Below, in pieces: positions 35,484-44,477 of a DNA stretch of 64,000 bases. The DNA is from Bacteroidales bacterium UBA4893. Its GTDB lineage: Bacteria > Bacteroidota > Bacteroidia > Bacteroidales > P3. A program made the translations under genes and the position numbers. Positions within the stretch are counted from its first letter, which is position 1; each line of letters opens with the position of its first letter. The DNA is taken from contig DHCV01000038.1 in the NCBI GenBank assembly GCA_002399025.1, positions 1-64,000 on the forward strand. The letters are read 5' to 3'. The notes under the pieces are model-generated. The model was given only the letters and a program-made list of their open reading frames with translations. It had not been told where the DNA came from and made no database searches.

Positions 35484-37211
35484 CTATCTAATTATTTTGA
35501 AATTTTCTTCACTACTATTTCCCACTCTATCAGTAATTACTACTCTAAGATTATTTGTTGGTAAATTGAGTTCTTTTGAGTCAATTGTATAAATTAGGGT
35601 TGAGTTCTTTCCGTCATACTCCATCAAAACCCATTTCCCATTCAAATACCCTTTATAGGACGCAATTCCTGACAAATTATCCTTAATTCTTACCCTAAGC
35701 GTCTTTTGATTCTTACTTAGCTTCACATTGTTCTTGAAGTTAATAGGATTAATGGTTGGAGAAAGGGTATCGACTGAAACAGAAAACTCTCCAAAAGAGT
35801 TTACCTTCGCAATAATTTCATTACCTATTTGCTTCCCACCTTTTGAAACAGCATATTTCCCTCCTTTTTCAACAATCAAAAATTTATTTTTAAGCTTTGG
35901 ATTATCAATTAATTGTTTTGGTATCTGAATTTTAAGTTCCATATTTGTATGCAAAGCCTCATGAGAAAGTATTTTATAGATTTGTTCATTAGTTGACGTA
36001 TCAATAACCTTTTCGTAAGTTACAAAACAATCATCGTAGAGTGAGTTTTTAGGAACAATAACTTGAATTCCTTCATCAATTATCCTATTCTCCTTATTCC
36101 AATAGAAAATATGTGTTGGTCTTTCTTCTTCTTGGTGGTAGTTGCTTGGAAATGTTGGTTGGCTTTGCAAATAAAATGTTAGGGTCTTTGTGTTAGCCTG
36201 AAAATCTTTGATAATGTATTCAATCTTTTTGATTTCATTTGAAGCAAATTCCAAAACTCCTTCATTTTCAAAGGTAGTAAAATGAGGGAATTGATTATTT
36301 GGGAGCTTCTTACTGATTAAATACCTTTGACCTGTCTTTGAATAGATTTCATAGTCTATGCAGGCATTAATATATTTGGAAACGGCAAACGAAAACTCAT
36401 CAATTTGAAGATTCCAAAAAGGTTTATCATTTACTTTTAGGCTATAAGAATAAGCTCCATTTCGCGAATTACTATTATTTTCCTTATCGAAGGACTTAAT
36501 CCCCAACACTATTTTATTTGTAACCTTAATTGTATCATTATCCTTAATATTATTAAAGATTTTCTTTTCCCTCAATCCTTCAATCCTTGAAAACTCTCCT
36601 TCTGGAGAAATCAAAATTGAAGTAATATAAGGAGGAAGATTATCTTTTACTTCCAATCCAAAATGGAAAGGATTAATAATATTTTCTGTTTTGCTATCCC
36701 TAATCTCATAGTGAAGATGTGGACCAGAACTTGAACCCGAATTGCCTGCATAAGCTATAAACTCTCCTTTTTCGATTTTGAGTCTTCCTTTTGGAACTGG
36801 GATATCAAATTCATAGGTTTGATTAGCATAATGATAAGCCTTAACATATTTCTCTATCTTATAGGAAAATTTCTGAAGGTGCATATAGACTGTTGTGTAG
36901 CCATTAGTATGTGCAATGTAGAGGTTCTTCCCTCCACCAAAGGCTTGTATTTTAATTCTTGACACCTCTCCATCAAAAGGAGAATATACCTTTTCTCCCT
37001 CCTTTCCTCCAATTCTAATATCTATTCCAGAATGAAAATGGTTAGTCCTTAGCTCAGCAAAACTTCCTGAAAGCGAGATTGGGATTTTAACTGGTGACGA
37101 AAAACTATTCTTTGGATATTCTTTACTTTGATTAGGGTTGTTCTGCGAGAAAGTTATTTGAGAAATAATAATTGAAAAGCTTAGTATTAGCAGTATTAGA
37201 CTATGTTTCAT
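35484..37211 (-). CDS. M23-family metallopeptidase with C-terminal Ig-like region
   Basis: A 575-residue exported peptidase with signal MKHSLILLILSFSIIISQITF. The LytM/M23 zinc motifs are intact: HFHSGIDIR (His60, Asp64) and GPHLHYEIR (His165, His167). The catalytic domain therefore spans about residues 40-195. An insertion between the motifs contains YKIEKYVKAYHYANQTYEF. The remaining 380 residues are beta-rich and end with a bacterial Ig-like unit (LSGIASYKGYLNGKWVLMEY ... VVITDRVGNSSEENFKI). The enzyme should cut peptidoglycan cross-links in the periplasm. It is followed 16 bp upstream by the alpha/beta hydrolase gene on the same strand, so the two may be co-transcribed. Confidence 0.92.
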   Translation of the reverse strand: MKHSLILLILSFSIIISQITFSQNNPNQSKEYPKNSFSSPVKIPISLSGSFAELRTNHFHSGIDIRIGGKEGEKVYSPFDGEVSRIKIQAFGGGKNLYIAHTNGYTTVYMHLQKFSYKIEKYVKAYHYANQTYEFDIPVPKGRLKIEKGEFIAYAGNSGSSSGPHLHYEIRDSKTENIINPFHFGLEVKDNLPPYITSILISPEGEFSRIEGLREKKIFNNIKDNDTIKVTNKIVLGIKSFDKENNSNSRNGAYSYSLKVNDKPFWNLQIDEFSFAVSKYINACIDYEIYSKTGQRYLISKKLPNNQFPHFTTFENEGVLEFASNEIKKIEYIIKDFQANTKTLTFYLQSQPTFPSNYHQEEERPTHIFYWNKENRIIDEGIQVIVPKNSLYDDCFVTYEKVIDTSTNEQIYKILSHEALHTNMELKIQIPKQLIDNPKLKNKFLIVEKGGKYAVSKGGKQIGNEIIAKVNSFGEFSVSVDTLSPTINPINFKNNVKLSKNQKTLRVRIKDNLSGIASYKGYLNGKWVLMEYDGKNSTLIYTIDSKELNLPTNNLRVVITDRVGNSSEENFKIIR

Positions 37212-37227
37212 ATTGTAGGTTTAACTT

Positions 37228-38043
37228 TTAGATATAACACGAATGAGTAAATGATAATAATCTATGCTGAACCTTATTTGCTTGTTCAACATGAGCCATG
37301 TGACCAACATCTTCCAACATCATAACTTCTGAATGGTAAGGCATCATTGCTTGAGCAAATATATTTTCCATAACAATTCTTGGATCTTTCTTCCCTGCAA
37401 TAAATAGCACAGGAAATCTTGCCTCTGCTAACACATCAAGCCTTGTAGGTCTTTGCAGCATCCCCATTTGAGCCGAAATAATACTTTCAGCCTTTAGTTG
37501 CATCGCCATATCTTGAATATCCTTTATTTCAGGGTATAATTTCTCCCTATTCTCACAATAGAAAAGCTCTGGAATAAAACTTACGATGAAAGAAGCCCTA
37601 TTATCTCTAATAAATTCACATGTCTTTAATCTGTTTTCTTTTGCCTTAGTCGTATCCATCAATGCTTGAGAATTAATTAAACAAAGTCCTTTAACATAGG
37701 TTGGGTATAGTTCTGCAAAAGCTAATGCAACATATCCCCCCATTGAATGTCCTGCAATAACACAATTGCTAACCCCAACATGATCCAAAACAGCCTTAAC
37801 CATATTTGCTTGAAGCTCCATTGTATGTACTTCAGTGCTATCTCCGGTTTCGCCATGACCCAAAAGATCAATTGCAATTACTCGAATCTCTTTCATAAAC
37901 TTAAAGGCATAGTTTGCCCAAACATCAATATTATTCATAAAGCCATGCAAAAGCACTAAGGTTTCGGAGCCTTGTCCTTCGTCTTGGTAGTTAACAATTA
38001 TACTATCGTTATAAAGTAGGGATTTGTGTTTCATAGGTGTCAT
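37228..38043 (-). CDS. Alpha/beta hydrolase
   Basis: A 271-residue cytosolic hydrolase of unknown substrate. The oxyanion motif LLHGFMNNIDVW, the nucleophile elbow VIAGHSMGGYVAL (Ser), the acid strand VLFIAGKKDPRI (Asp) and the late His in DVGHMAHVEQ form a complete catalytic triad. The helical cap lies around residues 130-200. The first Met and the second (three codons on, MKHKSLLYND) are equally plausible starts. It is divergent from murB, each with its own -7 element, and is probably co-transcribed with the M23 peptidase gene 16 bp downstream. Esterase or thioesterase activity is inferred only from the fold. Confidence 0.88.
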   Translation of the reverse strand: MTPMKHKSLLYNDSIIVNYQDEGQGSETLVLLHGFMNNIDVWANYAFKFMKEIRVIAIDLLGHGETGDSTEVHTMELQANMVKAVLDHVGVSNCVIAGHSMGGYVALAFAELYPTYVKGLCLINSQALMDTTKAKENRLKTCEFIRDNRASFIVSFIPELFYCENREKLYPEIKDIQDMAMQLKAESIISAQMGMLQRPTRLDVLAEARFPVLFIAGKKDPRIVMENIFAQAMMPYHSEVMMLEDVGHMAHVEQANKVQHRLLSFTHSCYI

Positions 38044-38061
38044 TTGTTTAATTTGATTTTA

Positions 38062-38069
38062 CAAAATTA
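38062..38069 (-). promoter_or_regulatory. -7 promoter element of the alpha/beta hydrolase gene
   Basis: TAATTTTG on the minus strand, 18 bases before the ATG at 38043. Confidence 0.55.
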
Positions 38070-38112
38070 AAAATTATTCTTCATTATTCAATAGCACTTT
38101 ACTAATTTTTTG

Positions 38113-38120
38113 TAAGTTTG
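38113..38120 (+). promoter_or_regulatory. -7 promoter element of murB
   Basis: TAAGTTTG on the plus strand, 23 bases before the ATG at 38144. Its last G begins the GTG of a longer frame, which I reject as a start. Confidence 0.6.
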
Positions 38121-38143
38121 TGCATTATTTTCAACAAGTATTT

Positions 38144-39157
38144 ATGACACATACTAACTATAATATCAAGCACCTTAACACCTTTGCACTTGATTGTGAG
38201 GTTGAAAAACTAATAGAAATAAACTCCGAGAAAGATCTTTTTCTAATTAATTCCAATCCTGATTCCCTCAACAAAAGAAATATAATCTTAGGTTTGGGTA
38301 GTAATTCAATTTTCGTAAATGATTACTTCGATGGAACTATTTTGCTTGTGAAAAATAAGGGAATAGAGATAATTGAAGAGGATAGCGAGACTGTGGTTAT
38401 TGAAGCCTATTCAGGAGAGGATTGGGACGAGTTGGTGAATTTCACTTGTGATAAATCATGGTGGGGAATTGAGAACTTAGCGGCTGTTCCTTCAAGCGTT
38501 GGAGCTGCAATTGTTCAAAATATTGGTGCCTATGGTCAAGAGATTAAAGATTCTTTTATTTCATGCACAACCTACAACCCAAGAACTAATCAATGGAAAG
38601 AGTATAATAATGAAGAATGTAAGTTTGATTATCGCTATTCAATTTTTAAGTATCAAAAGGACATTGAGATAATTTGGAAAATCAGACTAAAGCTTTCAAA
38701 GATTCCAAAAATAAACACTTCCTATTCTGCCCTTAAGGAAAAAATTCAAAACGAAAACCTAAACATAACCTCTTCCAAAGAAATGTGTGAGTTGGTTACA
38801 CAAATACGTAATTCTAAGCTCCCTGACCCAAAGGTTTTACCAAATGCTGGTTCTTTTTTCAAAAATCCTGTCATAAGCCATGAGCAGTTTAACACCCTTC
38901 AAGCTAGGTATCCAAATATTGCCTCTTTCAAATCTACTCAAGGAGTCAAGATTGCTGCAGGTTGGCTAATTGAACAAGCAGGTTGGAAAGGGAAAAAGGT
39001 TGGTAATGTTGGTATGCACGAAAAACAAGCCTTAGTTATGGTTAATTATGGAGGTGCAAAAGGAGAAGAGATTCTTAATTTGGCAAATGAAATAGAGGAT
39101 TCGATAAAGAACAAATTCAATATAAATTTAGAAAAAGAAGTACATATAATATTATGA
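38144..39157 (+). CDS. murB: UDP-N-acetylenolpyruvoylglucosamine reductase
   Basis: A 337-residue FAD enzyme of peptidoglycan precursor synthesis that reduces UDP-GlcNAc-enolpyruvate to UDP-MurNAc. I start at MTHTNYNIKHLNTFALDC. FAD-site segments are IILGLGSNSIF and AAVPSSVGAAIVQNIGAYG. The substrate-side LPNAGSFFKNP has the catalytic Ser, and GWLIEQAGWKGKKVG with the final VHIIL is typical. The length and the presence of the extra C-terminal loops fit the E. coli-like type I enzyme. It overlaps the next gene by four bases (ATGA), so that gene is translationally coupled. Confidence 0.95.
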   Translation: MTHTNYNIKHLNTFALDCEVEKLIEINSEKDLFLINSNPDSLNKRNIILGLGSNSIFVNDYFDGTILLVKNKGIEIIEEDSETVVIEAYSGEDWDELVNFTCDKSWWGIENLAAVPSSVGAAIVQNIGAYGQEIKDSFISCTTYNPRTNQWKEYNNEECKFDYRYSIFKYQKDIEIIWKIRLKLSKIPKINTSYSALKEKIQNENLNITSSKEMCELVTQIRNSKLPDPKVLPNAGSFFKNPVISHEQFNTLQARYPNIASFKSTQGVKIAAGWLIEQAGWKGKKVGNVGMHEKQALVMVNYGGAKGEEILNLANEIEDSIKNKFNINLEKEVHIIL

Positions 39158-39786
39158 AAAAGATAACAGTTAAAGAGTTTTGGGATTGGTTTATGACCAA
39201 AACTGAGTTTTTAATGGACATTGATAATTTGCCTGAACAAGAAAAGGATGAGTTGCTAGAAGAGTTTGACAATGTTTTGGCGACCTACTCCGAAGGGATT
39301 ACCTATGAATTGGGTGAACTAACCTCTAATGGCAGGAAGATAACCTTTTCTGCAGAAGGCGACGAAGAGTATTTTGACGATGTAATTGAGCTATGTACCG
39401 ATATTCCTATCTTAGATTTTTGGGATATAGTTGCATTTAAGCAAGCACAAGGAGGCAAGGTGAGGATTAGGTTTGAGGACTACGTTCTCAATAGTAAGGA
39501 TCTGTGGTTTATTCCTTTGGAAAATTCGGAAGATGAACTGAGTGAGAAATTTGGGTTAAAGATTGCCCTAAAGGATTATAAGGAAGAGGATGAAGACCAA
39601 TTGATTGCTGTATATTCTTTGATTGAGGCAATGATTGGGGAATATGATTCTGCTACCCTATTAGAATATTTTGAACTTTGCCCATTGCCAAACAATCCAG
39701 AGGAAGAAGACTTTATTCCATTAACCCAACTCCCAGAATTTATAGATTGGCATTTGGATAAGATTGAAAACTTACAAGAAGATTAA
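39154..39786 (+). CDS. Acidic cytosolic protein coupled to murB, unknown function
   Basis: A 210-residue soluble protein with no signal or membrane segment and a marked excess of Asp and Glu, especially in residues 20-70 and 165-210. Segments include VKEFWDWFMTKTEFLMDIDN, ITYELGELTSNGRKITFSAEGD in two parts, and LWFIPLENSEDELSEKFGLK. The C-terminal region LPLTQLPEFIDWHLDKI looks helical. I do not recognise the family; the layout (an N-terminal helical part, beta strands, then a helix) recalls small DUF proteins of Bacteroidota. Its ATG overlaps the murB stop, which indicates co-translation, but no cell-wall role can be inferred from this alone. Confidence 0.75.
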   Translation: MKKITVKEFWDWFMTKTEFLMDIDNLPEQEKDELLEEFDNVLATYSEGITYELGELTSNGRKITFSAEGDEEYFDDVIELCTDIPILDFWDIVAFKQAQGGKVRIRFEDYVLNSKDLWFIPLENSEDELSEKFGLKIALKDYKEEDEDQLIAVYSLIEAMIGEYDSATLLEYFELCPLPNNPEEEDFIPLTQLPEFIDWHLDKIENLQED

Positions 39787-39817
39787 TCAACAACCCTAAA
39801 TCCAAAACCCTAAAAGT

Positions 39818-39848
39818 AATAGTCCAATATACAAAACTTTGGACTATT
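39818..39848 (+). terminator. Hairpin downstream of the murB pair
   Basis: Arms AATAGTCCAA / TTGGACTATT (10 bp), 31 bases after the stop at 39786. No T-run follows on the plus strand, so termination is uncertain. Confidence 0.45.
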
Positions 39849-39970
39849 AACCTAACCGACTTTCATTAATTCAGTGTTAAGCAATAAATATTGTGACTTA
39901 TTATTCCATTGCTTATTCTTTTGGTTGAGTTTAATCAAACAAGCTCAATACTAAAATCAAGTATGAATTT

Positions 39971-40178
39971 ATTAAAACAAGGAATTAGAATATTAAAATC
40001 AAGAATAAATTTATTTAAACGAAGAATAAATTTCGTATGGTGGCACCATAGTTATGTTATGGTCGTACCATAATATGGTTATGGTGGCACGATAAACGAT
40101 TATGGTGGCACCATACTGAAATTATCATAGCATGTTATTAAATTTAAACCTTGTTTTATTAAGCTATAATAAGGCTTT
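39971..40178. repeat. Array of about 9 units, 21-22 bp period, including four TATGGTG/CACCATA palindromes
   Basis: Unit starts fall at 39971, 39992, 40014, 40036, 40058, 40080, 40101, about 40122 and 40142. The first three are ATTAAAACAAGG, ATTAAAATCAAG and ATTTAAACGAAG. The next four are 15-base palindromes: TATGGTGGCACCATA twice, TATGGTCGTACCATA, and TATGGTGGCACGATA with one arm mismatch. Near the end there is AAACCTTGTTT, then AAGCTATAATAAGGCTT. Spacers of 6-7 bases keep the phase. Confidence 0.8.
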
Positions 40179-40241
40179 GAGAAGTTTATTTCAAATTTAA
40201 TCTAAATTAAACAGTAAATTATATAATTTGATAGACAAAAA

Positions 40242-40269
40242 AAGGAGAATATCTGGCGATATTCTCCTT
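40242..40269 (-). terminator. Terminator of the FKBP-type isomerase gene
   Basis: Perfect 12-bp arms AAGGAGAATATC / GATATTCTCCTT with a TGGC-type 4-base loop, 25 bases after the stop at 40294. The minus-strand flank is TTTTTGTCTAT. Confidence 0.95.
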
Positions 40270-40293
40270 AGAATTATTCTATTTATGGAAAAT

Positions 40294-41025
40294 CTATTTT
40301 AGGTTTGAGTCTTTAACAACCTCAATCAAATCTATTTCAAAGCAAAGAACACTTCCTGCTGGCAATTCTGGACTATCCATATCACCATAAGCTAAGTCAG
40401 GATGTACCCATAGAAGATAGGACCCTCCTTCTTTCATGAGTTTTAGTCCTTCTACCATTCCAGGAATAATGTTTTTTAACCCCATAATTACTGGGTCTTG
40501 ACCTCTTTCAAAGGTGCTTTCAACCACTTTCCCATCTATTAGTTTCAAACGATATTGTATTCTAACTCTATCCTCATCCGTAGGGGTATTTCCATTGCCT
40601 TGTTTTACAGCTTTAAATTGCAAACCTGAGGCTGTTGTAATAACTCCTTCTTTTGATTTGTTTTCTGCAAGGAATTTTTCTCCTGTTTGGCGATGTAATT
40701 TCCCTTTTTCTTTTGCTGCTTCTTTTTGCTTCTCTTCATAAGTGCGTTGGTATTTCACAATCACTTCTTGCATATTCTCTTCCCTAATCAACAAGGAAGT
40801 ATCACCTTCATATGCTTGATAGAAAGCATTCATTAATACTTCTGGATTAATTTCCATCTTATCAACCATCATTTGTTTCCCCATATTTGCACCTAAGCAA
40901 TAAGAAGCTGAGTCAACTAAGTTTTTAAGGTCTTTGGATGATACTTCTTTCTTTTGAGAGCATGCTGCAAATATTGTTGCAAATAATATTATTATTACAG
41001 CAGATTTTAAAACTAATTGTTTCAT
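40294..41025 (-). CDS. FKBP-type peptidyl-prolyl isomerase lipoprotein
   Basis: A 243-residue lipoprotein (lipobox IFAAC, Cys22) that should speed proline isomerisation of proteins in the periplasm. The N-terminal FKBP dimerisation domain contains DSASYCLGANMGKQM and the helical arm EVIVKYQRTYEEKQKEAAKE. The FKBP catalytic domain covers about residues 128-238: VRIQYRLKLIDGKVVEST, then GQDPVIMGLKNIIPGMVEGL and YLLWVHPDLAYGD. The layout matches FkpA/Mip proteins. It has a -7 element at 41102-41109 and a strong terminator, so it is a single-gene unit. Confidence 0.93.
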   Translation of the reverse strand: MKQLVLKSAVIIILFATIFAACSQKKEVSSKDLKNLVDSASYCLGANMGKQMMVDKMEINPEVLMNAFYQAYEGDTSLLIREENMQEVIVKYQRTYEEKQKEAAKEKGKLHRQTGEKFLAENKSKEGVITTASGLQFKAVKQGNGNTPTDEDRVRIQYRLKLIDGKVVESTFERGQDPVIMGLKNIIPGMVEGLKLMKEGGSYLLWVHPDLAYGDMDSPELPAGSVLCFEIDLIEVVKDSNLK

Positions 41026-41101
41026 TTTTATTTTATTATTAAATTTATTTGTGTGCAGTCAATCTGATTCAAACTCTTATATTATTGAACCAATAAGGTT
41101 G

Positions 41102-41109
41102 CAAAATTA
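41102..41109 (-). promoter_or_regulatory. -7 promoter element of the FKBP gene
   Basis: TAATTTTG on the minus strand, 76 bases before the ATG at 41025. Confidence 0.5.
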
Positions 41110-41251
41110 AACATAATTTTAATGCTTGGATATGATTTAAGTAAAAAATAATATTATTTTCTTTCAACTTAATTAGATTTATCCGATATTTGCAACCTAA
41201 TTGACTTAAATGAGTATAATTTTAATGATTTAACCAAAACAGATTTACGAA

Positions 41252-42649
41252 ATGAAAAATAAGTACATTGATTTAATAGAGCAAACTTTTGAATTTCCTC
41301 AAGAGGAGTTCCTTGTTGAAGACAACAAACTAAACTTTCACGATATTCCTTTGATGGATGTAATTAAGCAGTATGGAACTCCCCTAAGGATTACTTTCCT
41401 TCCAAAGATTACATCTCAAATCCAACGAGCTAAGCGACTTTTCAATGTTGCAATTGCGAAGGTTGACTATCAAGGAACCTATAATTATTGCTATTGTACC
41501 AAGAGTTCTCATTTTTCTTTCATAATGGAAACCGTACTTAGTAATGATGTTAATATTGAGACCTCATCGGCTTTTGACATTAATTTAATTAATGAATTAT
41601 TTGAACAGGGAAAGATAAGTAAGGAGCATTATATTATATGTAATGGATTTAAGAGACCTCAGTATATTGAGAATATTGGCGAGTTGGTTAGGAATGGGTT
41701 TACTAATGTTATTCCAATTATTGATAATATCGAAGAGATTCAACTCTTGGATGAACATATTGAAACAGAATGTCAGATTGGGATAAGAATTGCTGCTGAA
41801 GAAGAGCCAATGTTTGATTTTTATACCTCAAGATTAGGGATAAGGTATAATGATATTATCAATTTTTACAAAAACCAGATTGCTACAAATCCTAAGTTTA
41901 AGCTAAAGATGCTTCACTTCTTCATCAACACTGGCATAAAGGACTCTGCTTACTATTGGAATGAATTGCAGAAATGCGTGAATATTTATTGCGAATTGAA
42001 GAAGGTTTGTCCAGATTTGGACTCGCTGAATATAGGAGGAGGGTTCCCAATTAAGAATTCCTTAGCCTTTTCCTACGATTATGAATATATGGCTGAAGAA
42101 ATTCTTGCTCAAATCAAGGATATTTGCAATAAGCAAGAAGTTCAAGAACCACATATCTTTACTGAGTTTGGTTCTTTTACTGTTGGGGAAAGTGGTTGTA
42201 TCCTCTATTCAATTATTGATCAAAAAAGGCAAAACGACCGAGAGGTTTGGTATATGATTGACTCTTCTTTCATCACAACCCTTCCTGACACTTGGGGAAT
42301 TGGCCAAAGGTTTATTCTTTTGCCAATTAATCGTTGGGATAATGAATATCAAAGAGTGTTTTTGGGAGGCTTGACCTGCGATAGTCAAGATTATTATAGT
42401 GCAGAGGCTCACTCCAATGCAGTCTTCCTTCCTAAATATAATAATGAAGACGAGGAACCTTTATACATTGGTTTCTTTCACACAGGTGCCTATCAAGAAT
42501 CTTTGGCTGGTTATGGTGGCATTCAGCATTGCTTAATTCCTCAACCAAAACATATTATTTTGGATAAGGATGAGAATGGTGAGTGGTCTACTAAGCTTTT
42601 TGCTAAAGAACAAAGCCATAAGGCAATGCTGAAAATACTTGGTTATTAG
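41252..42649 (+). CDS. PLP-dependent fold-III decarboxylase, probable arginine decarboxylase
   Basis: A 465-residue cytosolic decarboxylase of the alanine-racemase-fold group. The PLP lysine is Lys84 in YCYCTKSSHF. Further family marks are EHYIICNGFKRPQYIENIG, LHFFINTGIKDS, SLNIGGGFPIKNS and, near the C-terminus, FHTGAYQESLAGYGG with the second-subunit active-site segment LGGLTCDSQDYYSAEA (Cys). The sequence best fits the short Bacteroidota enzymes usually annotated as arginine decarboxylase, making agmatine for polyamine synthesis; ornithine or diaminopimelate specificity cannot be excluded. A weak -7-like GATATTTG is at 41185-41192. It is monocistronic by spacing. Confidence 0.82.
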   Translation: MKNKYIDLIEQTFEFPQEEFLVEDNKLNFHDIPLMDVIKQYGTPLRITFLPKITSQIQRAKRLFNVAIAKVDYQGTYNYCYCTKSSHFSFIMETVLSNDVNIETSSAFDINLINELFEQGKISKEHYIICNGFKRPQYIENIGELVRNGFTNVIPIIDNIEEIQLLDEHIETECQIGIRIAAEEEPMFDFYTSRLGIRYNDIINFYKNQIATNPKFKLKMLHFFINTGIKDSAYYWNELQKCVNIYCELKKVCPDLDSLNIGGGFPIKNSLAFSYDYEYMAEEILAQIKDICNKQEVQEPHIFTEFGSFTVGESGCILYSIIDQKRQNDREVWYMIDSSFITTLPDTWGIGQRFILLPINRWDNEYQRVFLGGLTCDSQDYYSAEAHSNAVFLPKYNNEDEEPLYIGFFHTGAYQESLAGYGGIQHCLIPQPKHIILDKDENGEWSTKLFAKEQSHKAMLKILGY

Positions 42650-42719
42650 ATTAAATATCAACTTTTAAGCTAACAAAGTAGTCAATATCATTTTATTTCG
42701 TTGTTTGGCAAAATTTTCT

Positions 42720-42727
42720 TATCTTTG
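42720..42727 (+). promoter_or_regulatory. Promoter of aspA (-7 and candidate -33)
   Basis: TATCTTTG lies on the plus strand, with TTGTTTGG at 42701-42708 as a candidate -33 element. The leader would be about 130 bases. Confidence 0.55.
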
Positions 42728-42863
42728 CAAACGATTTTAACTTAGGTAATTTGTAAGATTAATGCTATAAAATTGACAAATAGATTAATAAGTCAAACTA
42801 TTTTAGTAAATCAGATTACAGAGCAAATTAAACTATTAATTAATACTCAAACTATTATTAAAC

Positions 42864-44306
42864 ATGGAAAAAATTAAATATTCAGGAAAAACAAGAACAG
42901 AAACAGACCTTTTGGGTTCAAAAGAAATCCCTGTTGAGGCACTTTATGGGATTCAATCTCAGAGAGGATTTGAGAACTTCGTAATCTCAAACGAACGCCA
43001 ATGTGAATACCCTAATTTCATTAAGGGTTTTGCAATCACTAAAAAAGGAGCAGCTATTGCCAATCACAAACAAGGCTTATTGACTGATGAACAATTCAAC
43101 ACTATTGCAAAGGCATGCGATGAGATTTGTGAAGGAAAATGGCACGAGCATTTCCTTTCCGATATGATTCAAGGAGGTGCAGGAACCACAATGAATATGA
43201 ATGCCAACGAAGTAATTGCTAATCGAGGTTTACAAATTATGGGTAAAGAGGCAGGTCAATATGAATTCCTTTCACCAAACGACCACGTTAACTGCTCTCA
43301 ATCAACCAATGATGCTTACCCTACGGCTTTTCGCTTTGGACTTTATATGGAAACTAAGAAATTAGTTGAAGCTCATGAAAAATTAGTTGAATCATTGAAT
43401 GTAAAGGCAAAAGAGTTTGCTCATGTTATAAAAATGGGAAGAACTCAGCTTCAAGATGCTGTTCCAATGACCTTAGGTCAATCTTTCCAAGCCTTTGCTG
43501 ACTCTTTGGATGTTGAATTAAAAAGACTTGTTGAAGAAAAGAAAAATTTCCTAACCGTAAATATGGGTGCTACTGCAATCGGTACAGGAATTTGCTCTCA
43601 ACCTGGATATAGCAATTTATGTGTTGATGCATTAAGAGATATAACTGGCTGGGATGTAAAGCTAACTAAGAATTTAGTTGAATCAACTCACGACACCTCT
43701 GTTTTGGTTGGTCTTTCTTCTCAACTAAGAAGAATTGCACTTAAGACAATTAAGATTTGTAATGACCTAAGACTTATGGGCTCTGGACCAAGAACAGGTC
43801 TTCATGAGATTTTCCTTCCAGAAATGCAGCCAGGAAGCTCAATTATGCCAGGAAAGGTAAATCCTGTAATATCTGAGGTGATGAATCAAATTTGTTATAG
43901 AGTTATTGGAAATGACACAACCGTAATGTTAGGTAGTGAAAATGCTCAATTGGAACTAAACGTTATGGAGCCAGTTATGGTTTATTCATTGTTCAACTCA
44001 ATTGATCTACTAACAAATGGTTTCAATACACTTAGAACAAAATGTATTGACAATATTAAAGCTGATGTTGAGAATTGCAAAAGGCAAGTAAGACATTCAA
44101 TTGGTATTGTTACTGCATTAAATCCAATTATTGGGTACAAAAACTCTACAAAGATTGCTAAGGAAGCAATGGAAACAGGAAGAGGAGTTTATGAATTGGT
44201 GCTTGAGCATGATATTCTTTCTAAGGAAGACCTCGATACTATCCTACTTCCAGAAAACATGATTGAACCAGTGAAATTAGATATCAAACCAAAGAAATTA
44301 TTATAA
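42864..44306 (+). CDS. aspA: Aspartate ammonia-lyase
   Basis: A 480-residue cytosolic lyase that releases ammonia from aspartate to give fumarate. The fumarase/aspartase signature GSSIMPGKVNPV is intact with its catalytic Ser. Other segments are TETDLLGSKEIPVEALYGIQ at the start, GGAGTTMNMNANEV, CSQSTNDAYPTAFR, and GRTQLQDAVPMTLGQ. The 'RTETDLLG..E' start and GFENF favour aspartase over fumarase. It would supply fumarate for anaerobic fumarate respiration in this type of organism. It is followed by a textbook terminator, so it is transcribed alone. Confidence 0.94.
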   Translation: MEKIKYSGKTRTETDLLGSKEIPVEALYGIQSQRGFENFVISNERQCEYPNFIKGFAITKKGAAIANHKQGLLTDEQFNTIAKACDEICEGKWHEHFLSDMIQGGAGTTMNMNANEVIANRGLQIMGKEAGQYEFLSPNDHVNCSQSTNDAYPTAFRFGLYMETKKLVEAHEKLVESLNVKAKEFAHVIKMGRTQLQDAVPMTLGQSFQAFADSLDVELKRLVEEKKNFLTVNMGATAIGTGICSQPGYSNLCVDALRDITGWDVKLTKNLVESTHDTSVLVGLSSQLRRIALKTIKICNDLRLMGSGPRTGLHEIFLPEMQPGSSIMPGKVNPVISEVMNQICYRVIGNDTTVMLGSENAQLELNVMEPVMVYSLFNSIDLLTNGFNTLRTKCIDNIKADVENCKRQVRHSIGIVTALNPIIGYKNSTKIAKEAMETGRGVYELVLEHDILSKEDLDTILLPENMIEPVKLDIKPKKLL

Positions 44307-44386
44307 GTTAGAACTTGATTTGAAGAAATTAAATCTTGATTCTAATTAATTATTATTTGAATCCATTTTACTAAAACCTAATTATA

Positions 44387-44421
44387 AGATATTCTTACTT
44401 CGGTAGGAATATCTTTTTTTT
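44387..44421 (+). terminator. Terminator of aspA
   Basis: 12-bp stem AGATATTCTTAC / GTAGGAATATCT (one G-T pair) closed by a TTCG tetraloop and followed by eight Ts. It lies 80 bases after the stop. Confidence 0.97.
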
Positions 44422-44463
44422 GGTTTTACCTATGTTTTTTCTATTAGTATTTTAGAAAATTAC

Positions 44464-44471
44464 TATCTTTG
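44464..44471 (+). promoter_or_regulatory. -7 promoter element of smpB
   Basis: TATCTTTG ends six bases before the ATG at 44478, so the transcript would start at or very near the start codon. Confidence 0.65.
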
Positions 44472-44477
44472 CAATCT

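Larger units (their letters stand above)
39787..40293. other. 507-bp convergent gap with a long palindromic array
   Basis: The gap contains a hairpin just after the left gene (39818-39848), the repeat array at 39971-40178 and the FKBP gene's terminator (40242-40269). No reading frame of note was seen. Confidence 0.65.

Noticed and set aside
39971..40178. Possible CRISPR array
   Set aside because: The repeats are only 15-18 bp, not identical, separated by 6-7 bp, and the repeat word itself changes. No cas genes are present.
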